NCBI RefSeq assembly: GCF_001718415.1
Contig: NZ_CP013378.1
Coordinates: 3,038,001 to 3,102,000 of the forward strand
DNA from: Burkholderia pseudomultivorans
Lineage (GTDB): Bacteria; Pseudomonadota; Gammaproteobacteria; Burkholderiales; Burkholderiaceae
Direction: 5' to 3'
Length of the DNA stretch: 64,000 nucleotides
Made by a program: the position numbers and the translations under genes. This document shows positions 32,700-42,767 of the stretch, one piece after another (the first letter of the stretch is position 1; each line of letters begins with the position of its first letter). Below the pieces are notes generated by a model. It was given only the letters and a program-made list of their open reading frames with translations. It was not told the origin of the DNA and made no database searches.

Positions 32700-33347
32700 T
32701 CAGAGTTCGCCCGAGCGGATCAGCCCGACGGCGATGCCTTCCAGCGCGAATTCCGCACTGCCGGCCTTGACGAAGATGTTTTCGTAATCGGGGTTCTCCG
32801 CGATCAGCTCGAGGCCGCCCGGCCGGCGCATCAGGCGCTTGACCGTGACGTCGTCGCCCAGACGCGCGACGATGATCTGCCCGTCCTTCGCTTCCGTGCG
32901 CTTCTGCACCGCGAGGAGGTCGCCGTCGAGAATGCCGGCGTCGCGCATCGACAGGCCGCGCACTTTCAGCAGGTAGTCGGGCTTGCTCGAGAACAGCGCG
33001 GGATCGCACGCGTAATGCTGCGAGATGTGCTCCTGCGCGAGGATCGGGCTGCCGGCCGCGACGCGGCCCACGAGCGGCAGCGACAGCTGCATCAGGCCTG
33101 CGTGCGGCAGCGTGAACTGGTGCGGCGCATCGTCGATGCCGAGCAGGCGGATGCCGCGCGACGCACCGGCGGCCAACTCGATCACGCCCTTGCGCGCGAG
33201 CGCGCGGAGGTGCTCCTCGGCCGCGTTCGGCGAACTGAAGCCCAGCTCGGCCGCGATCTCGGCGCGGGTGGGGGGGAATCCGGAGCGCTCGATCGCGCGG
33301 CGGATCAAGTCGAACACTTGCTGCTGGCGGGCGGTGAGTTTGGTCAT
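32700..33347 (-). CDS. lexA: SOS repressor LexA
   Basis: LexA represses DNA-damage genes and cleaves itself when RecA filaments form. The 215-residue protein has the winged helix-turn-helix ([27 protein letters not shown], 24-50), the Ala98-Gly99 cleavage site (VGRVAAGSP), catalytic Ser133 ([10 protein letters not shown]) and Lys170 (VTVKRL). ATG 33347 gives [13 protein letters not shown]. Two LexA boxes lie just upstream, showing autoregulation. Two small genes follow on the same strand. Confidence 0.97.
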   Translation of the reverse strand: MTKLTARQQQVFDLIRRAIERSGFPPTRAEIAAELGFSSPNAAEEHLRALARKGVIELAAGASRGIRLLGIDDAPHQFTLPHAGLMQLSLPLVGRVAAGSPILAQEHISQHYACDPALFSSKPDYLLKVRGLSMRDAGILDGDLLAVQKRTEAKDGQIIVARLGDDVTVKRLMRRPGGLELIAENPDYENIFVKAGSAEFALEGIAVGLIRSGEL

Positions 33348-33354
33348 GGTTCAA

Positions 33355-33390
33355 CTGTATGGATAGACAGTGAGCTGTATTTTTATACAG
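33355..33390. promoter_or_regulatory. Two tandem LexA (SOS) boxes
   Basis: CTGTATGGATAGACAG (33355-33370) and CTGTATTTTTATACAG (33375-33390) both fit CTGT-N8-ACAG; the second is nearly the E. coli consensus. Their centres are 20 bp apart, two DNA turns, allowing cooperative LexA dimers on one face. The first begins 8 bases upstream of the lexA start codon. Confidence 0.93.
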
Positions 33391-33536
33391 TACTTCGCGA
33401 ATTTCAAGTGTTACGTGAAGTTCGACGCGATCGCGCCGGTTCCGATGCGATTTCGCGACGCCCGGACGACGGTTCGTCCGCCGCAACCGTCCATCCGTGC
33501 TGCGTTAGCACTTTTGAGTATTAAAAAATGAGGAAC

Positions 33537-33550
33537 GATTATTTTTAATC
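33537..33550. promoter_or_regulatory. AT-rich inverted repeat upstream of sbp
   Basis: GATTA-TTTT-TAATC lies 70 bases before the sbp start in an AT-rich patch (33510-33555). It may be part of a CysB-activated promoter; no consensus -35/-10 is fixed. Confidence 0.4.
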
Positions 33551-33619
33551 ATGTAACCCGTTCGATAGACTGGCCCGACATCGCAATACCGACTACACGA
33601 CAACACTGGAGAACCAAGG

Positions 33620-34657
33620 ATGGTGAAGCGCACGACGGGGCTGGTGAGCGGGGCGGGCCGCTTGATTGCAACACTCGCGCTGGGTACGGCGGCGGTGCTG
33701 GGCGTCGCGACGCACGCGCAGGCCGACACGACGTTCCTGAACGTGTCGTACGACCCGACGCGCGAGCTGTACCAGGATTTCAACCAGGCGTTCGGCAAGG
33801 AGTGGAAGGCGAAGACCGGCGAGACGGTCAACTTCAAGCAGTCGCACGGCGGCTCGGGCGCGCAGGCGCGCTCGGTGCTCGACGGGCTGCAGGCCGACGT
33901 CGTGACGCTCGCGCTCGCCTACGACATCGACGCGCTCGCGAACAAGGGGCTCGTGAACAAGGACTGGCAGAAGCGCCTGCCCGACAACGCGTCGCCGTAC
34001 ACGTCGACGATCGTGTTCCTCGTGCGCAAGGGCAACCCCAAGGGGATCAAGGACTGGGACGACCTGACCAAGCCCGGCGTGTCGATCGTCACGCCGAACC
34101 CGAAGACCTCGGGCGGCGCGCGCTGGAACTACCTGGCCGCATGGGCGTACGCGGTGCACAAGCCGGGCGGCAACGAGCAGACCGCAAAGGAATTCGTCAC
34201 GAAGCTGTACAAGAACGCGGGCGTGCTCGATTCGGGCGCACGCGGCGCGACGACGAGCTTCGTGCAGCGCGGGATCGGCGACGTGCTGATCGCGTGGGAG
34301 AACGAGGCGTTCCTGTCGATCAAGGAATTCGGCCCCGACAAGTTCGAGATCGTCGTGCCGTCGGTCAGCATCCTGGCCGAGCCGCCCGTCGCGGTGGTCG
34401 ACAAGGTGGTCGACAAGAAGGGCACGCGCAAGCTGGCCGAGGCCTACCTGAACTTCCTGTACAGCCCGCAGGGCCAAGAGATCGCGGCGCGCAACTACTA
34501 CCGGCCGCGCTCGAAGAACGTACCGGCGGAGCTGACCAGGCAGTTCCCGAAGCTGAAGCTGTACACGGTCGACGATACGTTCGGCGGCTGGACGAATGCG
34601 CAGAAGACGCATTTCGCGGATGGCGGCGTGTTCGACTCGATCTACAAGCCGCAGTAA
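33620..34657 (+). CDS. sbp: Periplasmic sulfate-binding protein
   Basis: The 345-residue binding protein of the sulfate/thiosulfate ABC importer. A signal peptide ends at THAQA-D (about residue 35). The mature protein has [35 protein letters not shown] and [20 protein letters not shown], the family oxyanion-binding segments. The start at 33620 follows CTGGAGAACCAAGG. cysT follows after 116 bases that contain a strong hairpin. Sulfate limitation through CysB is the expected control. Confidence 0.96.
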   Translation: MVKRTTGLVSGAGRLIATLALGTAAVLGVATHAQADTTFLNVSYDPTRELYQDFNQAFGKEWKAKTGETVNFKQSHGGSGAQARSVLDGLQADVVTLALAYDIDALANKGLVNKDWQKRLPDNASPYTSTIVFLVRKGNPKGIKDWDDLTKPGVSIVTPNPKTSGGARWNYLAAWAYAVHKPGGNEQTAKEFVTKLYKNAGVLDSGARGATTSFVQRGIGDVLIAWENEAFLSIKEFGPDKFEIVVPSVSILAEPPVAVVDKVVDKKGTRKLAEAYLNFLYSPQGQEIAARNYYRPRSKNVPAELTRQFPKLKLYTVDDTFGGWTNAQKTHFADGGVFDSIYKPQ

Positions 34658-34707
34658 CACCATAACGACAGCGGCGCGCCACGACAGCGCGCCGCATTGC
34701 CGCCGCC

Positions 34708-34731
34708 GCCGGCGCGACCTGTCGCGCCGGC
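34708..34731 (+). other. Stem-loop between sbp and cysT
   Basis: Perfect 11-bp arms GCCGGCGCGAC (34708-34718) and GTCGCGCCGGC (34721-34731) around CT. There is no T-run, so it is more likely an mRNA stabiliser or partial attenuator than a full terminator, favouring the binding-protein message. Confidence 0.65.
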
Positions 34732-34773
34732 GTTCGCGTCGGACCCGTGTGAATCACCCAGCAAGAGCATCCG

Positions 34774-35670
34774 ATGAGTACGTACACCTTTCGCAAGCCG
34801 AGCGCGCTGCCCGGTTTCGGCGTGACGCTCGGCATCACGGTGGCCTATCTGAGCCTCGTGGTGCTGATTCCGCTTGCCGCCACGTTCCTGAAGACCGCGA
34901 CGCTGTCGTGGGACCAGTTCGTCACCGCCGTCACGTCGCCGCGCGTGCTCGCGTCGTACCGGCTGACGTTTTCCGCGGCGCTCGGCGGCGCGCTGATCAA
35001 CGCGGTATTCGGCTTTCTGGTCGCGTGGGTGCTGGTGCGCTACACGTTCCCGTTCAAGCGCATCGTCGACGCGATCGTCGACCTGCCGTTCGCGCTGCCA
35101 ACCTCGGTCGCCGGCATCTCGCTCGCGGCCGTCTATGCGACCAACGGCTGGGTCGGCCAGTACCTGGCGCCGCTCGGCATCAAGATCGCGTTCACGCCGG
35201 CCGGCGTGCTGGTCGCGCTGACCTTCATCGGGCTGCCGTTCGTCGTGCGCACCGTGCAGCCGGTGCTCGAGGATTTCGAGCGCGAGCAGGAGGAGGCCGC
35301 CGCGTGCCTTGGCGCGTCGCGCTGGCTGACGTTCCGCCGCGTCGTGCTGCCGGCCGTGCTGCCGGCGCTGCTCACCGGCTTCGCGCTCGCGTTCGCGCGG
35401 GCGCTCGGCGAGTACGGCTCGGTGATCTTCATCGCGGGCAACGTGCCGATGAAGTCGGAAATCACCTCGCTGCTGATCATCACGAAGCTCGAGCAGTACG
35501 ACTACGCGGGCGCGACCGCGCTCGCGGTCGTGATGCTGGTCGTGTCGTTCCTGATGCTGCTGCTGATCAACTCGCTGCAGTGGTACCTGCAGCGCAGGAC
35601 CAGCAAGGGCGCAAGCGGGCCCGCACCCGCGATCGCCGCCGCCGCCGCGACCGCAGGAGGCCAGCGATGA
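34774..35670 (+). CDS. cysT: Sulfate/thiosulfate ABC transporter permease CysT
   Basis: A 298-residue inner-membrane permease with six helices. The docking loop [33 protein letters not shown] (about residues 170-202) contacts CysA. It pairs with CysW as the transport channel. ATG 34774 follows GCAAGAGCATCCG. Its stop overlaps the cysW start (ATGA). The alanine-rich C-terminal tail is normal for Burkholderiales. Confidence 0.95.
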   Translation: MSTYTFRKPSALPGFGVTLGITVAYLSLVVLIPLAATFLKTATLSWDQFVTAVTSPRVLASYRLTFSAALGGALINAVFGFLVAWVLVRYTFPFKRIVDAIVDLPFALPTSVAGISLAAVYATNGWVGQYLAPLGIKIAFTPAGVLVALTFIGLPFVVRTVQPVLEDFEREQEEAAACLGASRWLTFRRVVLPAVLPALLTGFALAFARALGEYGSVIFIAGNVPMKSEITSLLIITKLEQYDYAGATALAVVMLVVSFLMLLLINSLQWYLQRRTSKGASGPAPAIAAAAATAGGQR

Positions 35671-36614
35671 ACCGGGAGTCCACCGCCGTGTTGAACACCC
35701 CGTCGTCCGCCGCGCGTGCGCGCGCCGCGAAGCAGCTCGATCCGGTCAGCGAGTCGCGCACGGTGCGCTGGCTGCTCACCGGCATCGCGCTGGCGTTCCT
35801 CGCGTTCTTTCTCGTCGTGCCGCTCGCCGCGGTGTTCGTCGAGGCGCTGCGCAAGGGCGTCGGCTTCTATCTCGAATCGCTCGCCGACCCGGACGCGTGG
35901 GCGGCGATCAAGCTGACGCTGACCGTCGCCGCGATCGCGGTGCCGCTGAACCTCGTGTTCGGCGTGTGCGCGTCGTGGGCGATCGCGAAATTCGAGTTTC
36001 GCGGCAAGGCGCTGCTGACGACGCTGATCGACCTGCCGTTCTCGGTGTCGCCGGTGATCTCGGGCCTCGTCTACGTGCTGCTGTTCGGCGCGCAGGGCTG
36101 GCTCGGCCCGTGGCTGCAGGATCACGACGTGCAGATCATCTTCGCGGTGCCGGGCATCGTGCTCGCGACGATCTTCGTCACCTTCCCGTTCGTCGCGCGC
36201 GAGCTGATTCCGCTGATGCAGGCGCAGGGCAGCGACGAGGAAGAGGCCGCGCGCGTGCTCGGCGCGTCGGGCTGGCAGATCTTCCGCCGCGTGACGCTGC
36301 CGAACGTGAAGTGGGGGCTGCTGTACGGCGTGATCCTCTGCAATGCGCGCGCGATGGGCGAGTTCGGCGCGGTGTCGGTCGTGTCCGGCCATATCCGCGG
36401 CGTCACCGACACGATGCCGCTGCACGTCGAGATCCTGTACAACGAATACAACTTCGCGGCGGCGTTCGCGGTGGCGTCGGTGCTCGCGCTGCTCGCGCTC
36501 GTCACGCTCGCGCTGAAGCTGCTCGCCGAGCGCCATCTCGCCGCCGAGCTGTCCGGCGCGCGCGACGCCGTTCCCGCACATGCCGGCCCTGCCGCCATTT
36601 CGTCGAAATCGTAA
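35667..36614 (+). CDS. cysW: Sulfate/thiosulfate ABC transporter permease CysW
   Basis: A 315-residue permease with about six helices after a cytoplasmic N-terminal segment of about 35 residues. The docking loop [34 protein letters not shown] is complete, and [22 protein letters not shown] is a CysW hallmark. The ATG overlaps the cysT stop and follows AGGAGG. cysA starts 13 bases after the stop. Confidence 0.95.
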   Translation: MNRESTAVLNTPSSAARARAAKQLDPVSESRTVRWLLTGIALAFLAFFLVVPLAAVFVEALRKGVGFYLESLADPDAWAAIKLTLTVAAIAVPLNLVFGVCASWAIAKFEFRGKALLTTLIDLPFSVSPVISGLVYVLLFGAQGWLGPWLQDHDVQIIFAVPGIVLATIFVTFPFVARELIPLMQAQGSDEEEAARVLGASGWQIFRRVTLPNVKWGLLYGVILCNARAMGEFGAVSVVSGHIRGVTDTMPLHVEILYNEYNFAAAFAVASVLALLALVTLALKLLAERHLAAELSGARDAVPAHAGPAAISSKS

Positions 36615-36627
36615 AGAGGCAACCAGA

Positions 36628-37689
36628 ATGGGTATCACCGTCCGTCACCTTCAGAAGCGCTTCGGCGATTTCACCGCGCTCGACAACGTGTCGCTCGACT
36701 TCGCGCCCGGGGAACTGGTCGCGCTGCTGGGGCCGTCCGGCTGTGGCAAGACCACGCTGCTGCGCGTGATCGCGGGCCTCGAGCACGCGGACTCGGGGCA
36801 GGTCGTGCTGCAGGGGCTCGACGTCGCGTCGGTCGGCGCGCGCGATCGCCAGGTCGGCTTCGTGTTCCAGCATTACGCGCTGTTCCGCCACATGACCGTG
36901 TTCGAGAACGTCGCGTTCGGGCTGCGCGTGAAGCCGCGGCGCGAGCGGCCGTCGGAAGCCGCGATTCGCGACAAGGTGCACGAGTTGCTGAAGCTCGTGC
37001 AGCTCGACTGGCTCGCGCAGCGCTATCCGTCCGAGCTGTCGGGCGGCCAGCGTCAGCGGATTGCGCTGGCCCGCGCGCTCGCGGTCGAGCCGAAGGTGCT
37101 GCTGCTCGACGAGCCGTTCGGCGCACTCGACGCGAAGGTCCGCAAGGAGCTGCGCGGCTGGCTGCGGCGCCTGCACGACGACCTGCACATCTCGACGATC
37201 TTCGTCACGCACGACCAGGAAGAGGCGCTGGAAGTCGCGGACCGCATCGTCGTGCTGAATCGCGGCCGCGTCGAGCAGGTCGGCAGCCCGCAGGACGTCT
37301 ACGATCATCCGCAGAGCGCGTTCGTCTACGAATTCCTCGGCGCCGCGAACCGGCTGCCGGGCACGGTCGCCGGACAGGGCTTCGTCGCCGAGGGCGCGGC
37401 CGCGCCGATCGCCGTCGACGCCGATTTCGCGGGCCCTGCGAACGCCTACGTGCGGCCGCACGATCTGCAGCTGTGGCCGGTGAGCGAGGCCGGGCATCGG
37501 GACGGCATCGCGGTCGACGTGCGCCGCGTGATTCCGCTCGGCGGCTCGGTGCGCGTCGAGCTCGAGGCGCGCGCCGGCGGCGCGCTCGAGGCGGAGCTCG
37601 ATCGCGACGCGTGGCGCGCGCTCGCGCTGCAGGTCGGCGACGGCGCAACCGCCGTGCCGCGCGCGGTGCGCGTGTTTCCGGCGCGCTGA
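36628..37689 (+). CDS. cysA: Sulfate/thiosulfate import ATP-binding protein CysA
   Basis: A 353-residue ATPase. Walker [10 protein letters not shown] at 35-43, signature [15 protein letters not shown], Walker [21 protein letters not shown] (CysA-type) and a C-terminal TOBE-like regulatory domain (about 240-350). It energises CysT/CysW. ATG 36628 follows AGAGGCAACCAGA. The LysR gene cysB follows after 57 bases in the same direction. Confidence 0.96.
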   Translation: MGITVRHLQKRFGDFTALDNVSLDFAPGELVALLGPSGCGKTTLLRVIAGLEHADSGQVVLQGLDVASVGARDRQVGFVFQHYALFRHMTVFENVAFGLRVKPRRERPSEAAIRDKVHELLKLVQLDWLAQRYPSELSGGQRQRIALARALAVEPKVLLLDEPFGALDAKVRKELRGWLRRLHDDLHISTIFVTHDQEEALEVADRIVVLNRGRVEQVGSPQDVYDHPQSAFVYEFLGAANRLPGTVAGQGFVAEGAAAPIAVDADFAGPANAYVRPHDLQLWPVSEAGHRDGIAVDVRRVIPLGGSVRVELEARAGGALEAELDRDAWRALALQVGDGATAVPRAVRVFPAR

Positions 37690-37746
37690 CGTCGCCCGGG
37701 TTTCGATCATCCCACATCAAACAACGACAGCCCAAGAGGCATACCC

Positions 37747-38673
37747 ATGAATTTTCAGCAACTGCGCTTCGTGCGCGAGGCCGTACGCCAGAACATGAAC
37801 CTGACGGAGGTCGCGAACGTGCTCTACACGTCGCAGTCGGGCGTATCGAAGCAGATCAAGGATCTCGAGGACGAACTCGGCGTCGACATCTTCATCCGGC
37901 GCGGCAAGCGGCTCACCGGCCTCACGGAGCCGGGCAAGGCGGTGCACCAGCTGATCGAGCGGATGCTGCTCGACGCCGAGAACCTGCGCCGCGTCGCGCG
38001 CCAGTTCGCCGACCAGGACAGCGGCCACCTCGTCGTCGCGACGACGCACACGCAGGCGCGCTATGCGCTGCCGAAGGTGATCCGGCAGTTCACCGACGTG
38101 TTCCCGAAGGTGCACCTCGCGCTGCGGCAGGGCAGCCCGCAGCAGATCGCGCAGATGATCCTGAACGGCGAGGCCGATCTCGGCATCTCGACCGAGGCGC
38201 TCGACCGCTATCCGGACATCGTCACGTTCCCGTGCTACTCGTGGCATCACACGGTGGTCGTGCCGAAGGGGCATCCGCTGGTCGGCCGCGAGAACCTGAC
38301 GCTCGACGAGATCGCCGAGTATCCGATCATCACGTACGACCAGGACTTCACCGGCCGCTCGCACATCGACCAGGCGTTCGCGCAGGCCGGCGCGGTGCCC
38401 GACGTCGTGCTGACCGCGATCGACGCGGACGTGATCAAGACCTACGTCGAACTCGGCATGGGGATCGGCGTGGTCGCCGCGATGGCCTACGATCCGCAGC
38501 GCGACACGGGCCTCGTCGCACTCGACACGCAGCACCTGTTCGAGGCGAGCACGACGCGCGTCGGGCTGCGCAAGGGCGCGTTCCTGCGCGCCTATGCCTA
38601 CCGGCTGATCGAGATGTTCGCGCCGCATCTGAGCGAGACCGAGATCGCCGCGCAGCTGCGCGAAGCCGTCTGA
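37747..38673 (+). CDS. cysB: CysB-type LysR regulator of sulfur assimilation
   Basis: A 308-residue LTTR: helix-turn-helix in LTEVANVLYTSQSGVSKQIKDLEDELGV (19-46), then an effector domain with TTHTQARYALP (98-108) and TYDQDFTGRSHID, the sulfate/O-acetylserine-site residues of CysB/Cbl proteins. It likely activates the sulfate genes upstream, and in Burkholderia CysB also acts on ssu genes through a paralogue SsuR; this copy's position after cysA favours CysB. ATG 37747 follows AAGAGGCATACCC. A small hairpin (38703-38719, no T-run) lies after the stop. Confidence 0.92.
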   Translation: MNFQQLRFVREAVRQNMNLTEVANVLYTSQSGVSKQIKDLEDELGVDIFIRRGKRLTGLTEPGKAVHQLIERMLLDAENLRRVARQFADQDSGHLVVATTHTQARYALPKVIRQFTDVFPKVHLALRQGSPQQIAQMILNGEADLGISTEALDRYPDIVTFPCYSWHHTVVVPKGHPLVGRENLTLDEIAEYPIITYDQDFTGRSHIDQAFAQAGAVPDVVLTAIDADVIKTYVELGMGIGVVAAMAYDPQRDTGLVALDTQHLFEASTTRVGLRKGAFLRAYAYRLIEMFAPHLSETEIAAQLREAV

Positions 38674-39010
38674 GCGCAGCCGGCCGCGCGCCGCGCAGCG
38701 TGATGCGCACCGTGCGCATGTTACCGGCGCGCATCGCAGCGGCCGCCCGCCGCTCCGAATAAACCCTAAATATTGATCAGACGGGTTGCGCGCCGGCGCG
38801 AATCGGTCCAGCATACCTTCACGCCGCCGGCTTCCCGCCGGCGGTGGCGCGTCAACGACAGCGCGCGCCAGGCAGTCGGCCGTCTGCCTTGCTTTCCTTC
38901 CTTGGTACCGACAGCAGCATCGATGGCCATTGTCCGGGTAGTGTGGCGCAAACGTTTGCTCGCATTAAAACAACAGCCGGCCCGCATGGGCCCGTCGCCA
39001 GGAGATGTCT
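38674..39010. other. Intergenic region between cysB and rbsB
   Basis: About 340 bases. It holds the hairpin ATGCGCA-CCG-TGCGCAT (38703-38719) near the cysB end, a less GC-rich patch near 38760, and the LacI-type operator at 38948-38959 in front of rbsB. Confidence 0.5.
38948..38959. promoter_or_regulatory. Palindromic RbsR/LacI-family operator upstream of rbsB
   Basis: GCAAACGTTTGC is a perfect 12-bp palindrome with the AAACGTTT core of E. coli RbsR sites and the central CG typical of LacI-family operators. It lies about 52 bases before the rbsB start. The gene for a LacI-family repressor is in the same operon. Confidence 0.85.
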
Positions 39011-39961
39011 ATGAATGTCCGCTTTCGCCGTCGCTTCCTGACCGCCGCGCTTGCCGCCGTCGCGGTCGCCGCCGCACCGGCCGTCCATGCCGAGACGGCC
39101 GGCAAGCCGAAGGTCGCGCTCGTGATGAAGTCGCTCGCCAACGAGTTCTTCCTGACGATGGAAAACGGCGCGAAGGAATACCAGAAACACAACGCGAGCC
39201 AGTTCGATCTCATCACCAACGGCATCAAGGACGAGACCGACACCGCGAACCAGATCCGCATCGTCGAGCAGATGATCGTGTCGAAGGTCGACGCGATCGT
39301 GCTCGCGCCGGCCGATTCGAAGGCGCTCGTGCCGGTGGTGAAGAAGGCGATCGACGCGGGCATCACCGTCGTCAACATCGACAACCGGCTCGACCCCGAG
39401 GTGCTGAAGTCGAAGAACCTGAACGTGCCGTTCGTCGGCCCCGACAACCGCAAGGGCGCGCGCAAGGTCGGCGACTACCTCGCGAAGCGGCTGAAGGCGG
39501 GTGACGAGGTCGGCATCGTCGAGGGCGTGTCGACGACGACCAACGCGCAGCAGCGCACGGCCGGCTTCCAGGACGCGATGAAGGCGGGCGGGATGAAGGT
39601 CGTGTCGGTGCAGTCGGGCGAGTGGGAAATCGACAAGGGCAATGCGGTCGCGGCCGCGATGCTCAACGAATACCCGAACCTGAAGGCGCTGCTGTGCGGC
39701 AACGACAACATGGCGATCGGCGCCGTGTCGGCCGTGCGCGCGGCCGGCAAGCAGGGCAAGGTGTACGTGGTCGGCTACGACAACATCAACGCGATCAAGC
39801 CGATGCTGAAGGACGGCCGCGTGCTCGCGACCGCCGATCAATACGCGGCGAAGCAGGCCGTGTTCGGCATCGATACCGCGCTGAAGGCGATCGCCGAGCA
39901 CCGCAAGCAGGCCGACATGTCCGGCGTGGTCGAGACGCCGGTGGATCTCGTCACGAAGTGA
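39011..39961 (+). CDS. rbsB: Periplasmic ribose/sugar-binding protein
   Basis: A 316-residue type-I periplasmic binding protein. The signal peptide ends at AVHA-E (about 27). Sequence blocks VALVMKSLANEFFLTMENGAKEY, IVEQMIVSKVDAIVLAPAD and VVGYDNINAIKPMLKDGRVLAT follow the RbsB fold. ATG 39011 (MNVRF) is chosen over 39005 because GGAG (39001-39004) lies 6 bases before it; 39005 would leave no spacing. It is the first gene of the rbs operon. Ribose is the likely ligand given rbsR and rbsK. Confidence 0.92.
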   Translation: MNVRFRRRFLTAALAAVAVAAAPAVHAETAGKPKVALVMKSLANEFFLTMENGAKEYQKHNASQFDLITNGIKDETDTANQIRIVEQMIVSKVDAIVLAPADSKALVPVVKKAIDAGITVVNIDNRLDPEVLKSKNLNVPFVGPDNRKGARKVGDYLAKRLKAGDEVGIVEGVSTTTNAQQRTAGFQDAMKAGGMKVVSVQSGEWEIDKGNAVAAAMLNEYPNLKALLCGNDNMAIGAVSAVRAAGKQGKVYVVGYDNINAIKPMLKDGRVLATADQYAAKQAVFGIDTALKAIAEHRKQADMSGVVETPVDLVTK

Positions 39962-39966
39962 CGCTG

Positions 39967-40019
39967 CCCCGGCGCGGCCGCCGCCCTCAAGAATCGCGCG
40001 CGGCGGCCGTTATCCGGGG
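39967..40019 (+). other. Long stem-loop between rbsB and rbsA
   Basis: CGGCCGCCGC (39975-39984) pairs with GCGGCGGCCG (40000-40009), and outer CCCCGG (39967-39972) pairs with CCGGGG (40014-40019). No T-run follows. It probably protects the abundant rbsB message or lowers expression of the membrane genes. Confidence 0.65.
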
Positions 40020-40104
40020 TGAGCGCGATCACGGCCACCGCATGCCCATGCACGAGTGAGCGTCATACCCGCGCGCCGCGCGCGCGGCCGCAATCAGGAT
40101 CGCG

Positions 40105-41715
40105 ATGGAACCGACCTTCCCACCTTCTTCCCGTTCAGCCGAGCCCGTGCTGTCCGTCTCCGGCATCGGCAAGACCTATGCGGAGCCGGTGCTCGCCGAC
40201 GTCACGCTGACGCTCGCGCCGGGCGAGGCGCTGGCGCTGACGGGCGAAAACGGCGCCGGCAAGAGCACGCTGTCGAAGATCGTCGGCGGACTCGTCGAGC
40301 CGACCGCCGGCACGATGCGGCTGGGCGGCCAGGCCTACGCGCCCGCGAGCCGCACGCAGGCCGAGGCGCTCGGCGTGCGCATGGTGATGCAGGAGCTGAA
40401 CCTGCTGCCGACGCTGACGGTCGCCGAGAACCTGTTCCTGAACCATCTGCCGCGCCGCTTCGGCATCATCGACCGCGCGCGCCTGCGCGACGACGCGCGC
40501 GCCGCGATGGCGCAGGTCGGGCTCGACGCGGTCGATCCCGACACGCCGGTCGGCGCGCTCGGCATCGGCCATCAGCAGATGGTCGAGATCGCGCGCAACC
40601 TGATCGGCGACTGTCGCGTGCTGATCCTCGACGAGCCGACCGCGATGCTGACCGCGCGCGAGGTCGAGCTGCTGTTCGAGCAGATCGACCGGCTGAAGGC
40701 GCGCGGCGTCGCGATCGTCTATATCTCGCACCGGCTCGAGGAACTGGCGCGTGTCGCCGAGCGCGTCGCGGTGCTGCGCGACGGCCGGCTGGTGCATGTC
40801 GGCGAGATGGGGGCGATCACGTCGGACGGGCTCGTCACGCTGATGGTCGGGCGCGAGATCGGCGAGCAGATCGACCTCGGCGCGCGCAAGATCGGCGCGC
40901 CGCGGCTCGTCGTGTCCGGCATCACGCGCGCGCCCGCGGTGCGGGACGTGTCGCTCGAGGTGCGCGCGGGCGAGATCTTCGGCATCTCGGGCCTGATCGG
41001 CGCGGGCCGCACCGAGCTGCTGCGGCTGATCTACGGCGCCGACACGCCGGACGCCGGCATGATCGCGGTCGGCCAGCCGCCGAAGCCGGCCGCGATCCGC
41101 TCGCCGGTCGACGCGGTGAAGCACGGCATCGCGCTGATTACCGAGGACCGCAAGGGCGAAGGGCTGCTGCTCACGCAATCGGTCACCGCGAACGTGTCGC
41201 TCGGCCAGCTCGACCGGCTCGCGCGCGGCGGCGTCGTCGATACGGCGCGCGAGACCGCGCTTGCCGAGCAGCAGATCGACGCGCTGCGGATCCGCACGCA
41301 CGGCGCGGCGCAGCCGGTCGGCGAACTGTCGGGCGGCAACCAGCAGAAGGTCGTGATCGGCCGCTGGCTCGCGCGCGACATGGGCGTGCTGCTGTTCGAC
41401 GAGCCGACGCGCGGCATCGACGTCGGCGCCAAATTCGAGATCTACACGCTGATGGGCGCGCTCGCGCGCGAGGGCCGCGCGCTCGTCGTCGTGTCGAGCG
41501 ACTTGCGCGAGCTGATGCTGATCTGCGACCGGATCGGCGTGATGTCGGCCGGGCGCATGACCGCCGTGTTCGAACGCGGCAACTGGACCCAGGATGCGCT
41601 GCTGGCCGCAGCGTTCGCCGGCTTCGGCCGCGATGCGCTGCCGCAGGGCGAGCCGCCGCATCCGGCAACGGGCGCCGCCGCGCCCGGCACTTCGACGACA
41701 GGACGACCGCAATGA
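40105..41715 (+). CDS. rbsA: Ribose ABC transporter ATP-binding protein (two ATPase domains)
   Basis: A 536-residue protein with two ATPase halves. The first has Walker A GENGAGKST (47-55) and VLILDEPTAMLT; the second has the degenerate P-loop GLIGAGRTE usual in sugar ATPases and LSGGNQQKVVIGRWLARD with LLFDEPTRGIDVG. This is the RbsA/MglA architecture at about 30 residues over the E. coli length, because of N- and C-terminal extensions. ATG 40105 follows CAGGATCGCG. Its stop overlaps rbsC (ATGA). Confidence 0.94.
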   Translation: MEPTFPPSSRSAEPVLSVSGIGKTYAEPVLADVTLTLAPGEALALTGENGAGKSTLSKIVGGLVEPTAGTMRLGGQAYAPASRTQAEALGVRMVMQELNLLPTLTVAENLFLNHLPRRFGIIDRARLRDDARAAMAQVGLDAVDPDTPVGALGIGHQQMVEIARNLIGDCRVLILDEPTAMLTAREVELLFEQIDRLKARGVAIVYISHRLEELARVAERVAVLRDGRLVHVGEMGAITSDGLVTLMVGREIGEQIDLGARKIGAPRLVVSGITRAPAVRDVSLEVRAGEIFGISGLIGAGRTELLRLIYGADTPDAGMIAVGQPPKPAAIRSPVDAVKHGIALITEDRKGEGLLLTQSVTANVSLGQLDRLARGGVVDTARETALAEQQIDALRIRTHGAAQPVGELSGGNQQKVVIGRWLARDMGVLLFDEPTRGIDVGAKFEIYTLMGALAREGRALVVVSSDLRELMLICDRIGVMSAGRMTAVFERGNWTQDALLAAAFAGFGRDALPQGEPPHPATGAAAPGTSTTGRPQ

Positions 41716-42731
41716 CCCAGCCTCCCGTATCCCCGACCGACGCCGGCACCGCGCAGGACGTGACGGGGCGCCGCGCGCGCACGCTGTCCGGCACGCGGCT
41801 CGGCGTGTCGAACTATCTCGGGCTCGCCGGCGCGCTGGCCGCGATGATCGCGCTGTTCTCGGTGCTGAGCTCGCATTTCCTGACCTACGATACGTTCAGC
41901 ACGATCGCGAACCAGATTCCCGATCTCGTCGTGATGTCGGTCGGCATGACCTTCGTGCTGATCATTGCCGGGATCGACCTGTCGGTCGGCTCGGTGCTCG
42001 CACTCGCCGCGTCGATGGTCAGCGTCGCCGCGCTCAAGTGGCAGTGGGGGCCGTTGCCGGCCGCGCTGATCGGCATCGCGGTCGCGACCGCAACGGGCGC
42101 GCTGACGGGCGCGGTCACGGTCGGCTGGCGGATTCCGTCGTTCATCGTGTCGCTCGGCGTGCTGGAGGCTGCACGCGGCCTCGCTTACCAGCTGACGAAT
42201 TCGCGCACCGCGTATATCGGCGACGCATTCGATTTCCTGTCGAACCCGATCGCGCTCGGCATCTCGCCGGCGTTCCTGATCGCGGTCGCGGTGATGGTCG
42301 CGGCCCAGTTCGTGCTGACGCGCACCGTGTTCGGCCGCTATCTGGTCGGCATCGGCACGAACGAGGAAGCCGTGCGACTTGCCGGGGTTAACCCGCGGCC
42401 GTATAAAATTCTCGTATTCGCATTGATGGGTGCGCTCGCCGGGCTCGCATCGCTGTTCCAGATTTCGCGGCTCGAGGCGGCCGACCCGAATGCGGGCGTG
42501 GGTCTGGAGCTGCAGGTGATCGCGGCCGTCGTGATCGGCGGCACGAGCCTGATGGGCGGACGCGGCTCGGTGATCAGCACGTTTTTCGGCGTGTTGATCA
42601 TCTCCGTGCTGGCCGCAGGGCTCGCGCAGATCGGCGCGAACGAGCCGACCAAGCGGATCATCACCGGCGCGGTGATCGTGGTGGCGGTCGTGCTCGACAC
42701 GTATCGCAGCCGGCGTGCACGTGCCCGGTAA
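41712..42731 (+). CDS. rbsC: Ribose ABC transporter permease
   Basis: A 339-residue permease with about eight to ten helices. MSVGMTFVLIIAGIDLSVGSVLALAASM (about 77-104) and the docking motif VFGRYLVGIGTNEEAVRLAGVN (about 206-227) are typical of RbsC/AraH permeases. It follows rbsA with an overlapping start/stop, and rbsR begins 36 bases later. Confidence 0.94.
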   Translation: MTQPPVSPTDAGTAQDVTGRRARTLSGTRLGVSNYLGLAGALAAMIALFSVLSSHFLTYDTFSTIANQIPDLVVMSVGMTFVLIIAGIDLSVGSVLALAASMVSVAALKWQWGPLPAALIGIAVATATGALTGAVTVGWRIPSFIVSLGVLEAARGLAYQLTNSRTAYIGDAFDFLSNPIALGISPAFLIAVAVMVAAQFVLTRTVFGRYLVGIGTNEEAVRLAGVNPRPYKILVFALMGALAGLASLFQISRLEAADPNAGVGLELQVIAAVVIGGTSLMGGRGSVISTFFGVLIISVLAAGLAQIGANEPTKRIITGAVIVVAVVLDTYRSRRARAR

Positions 42732-42767
42732 CATCGATAAACAGAACGGACCAGAGAGAAACGGGAA

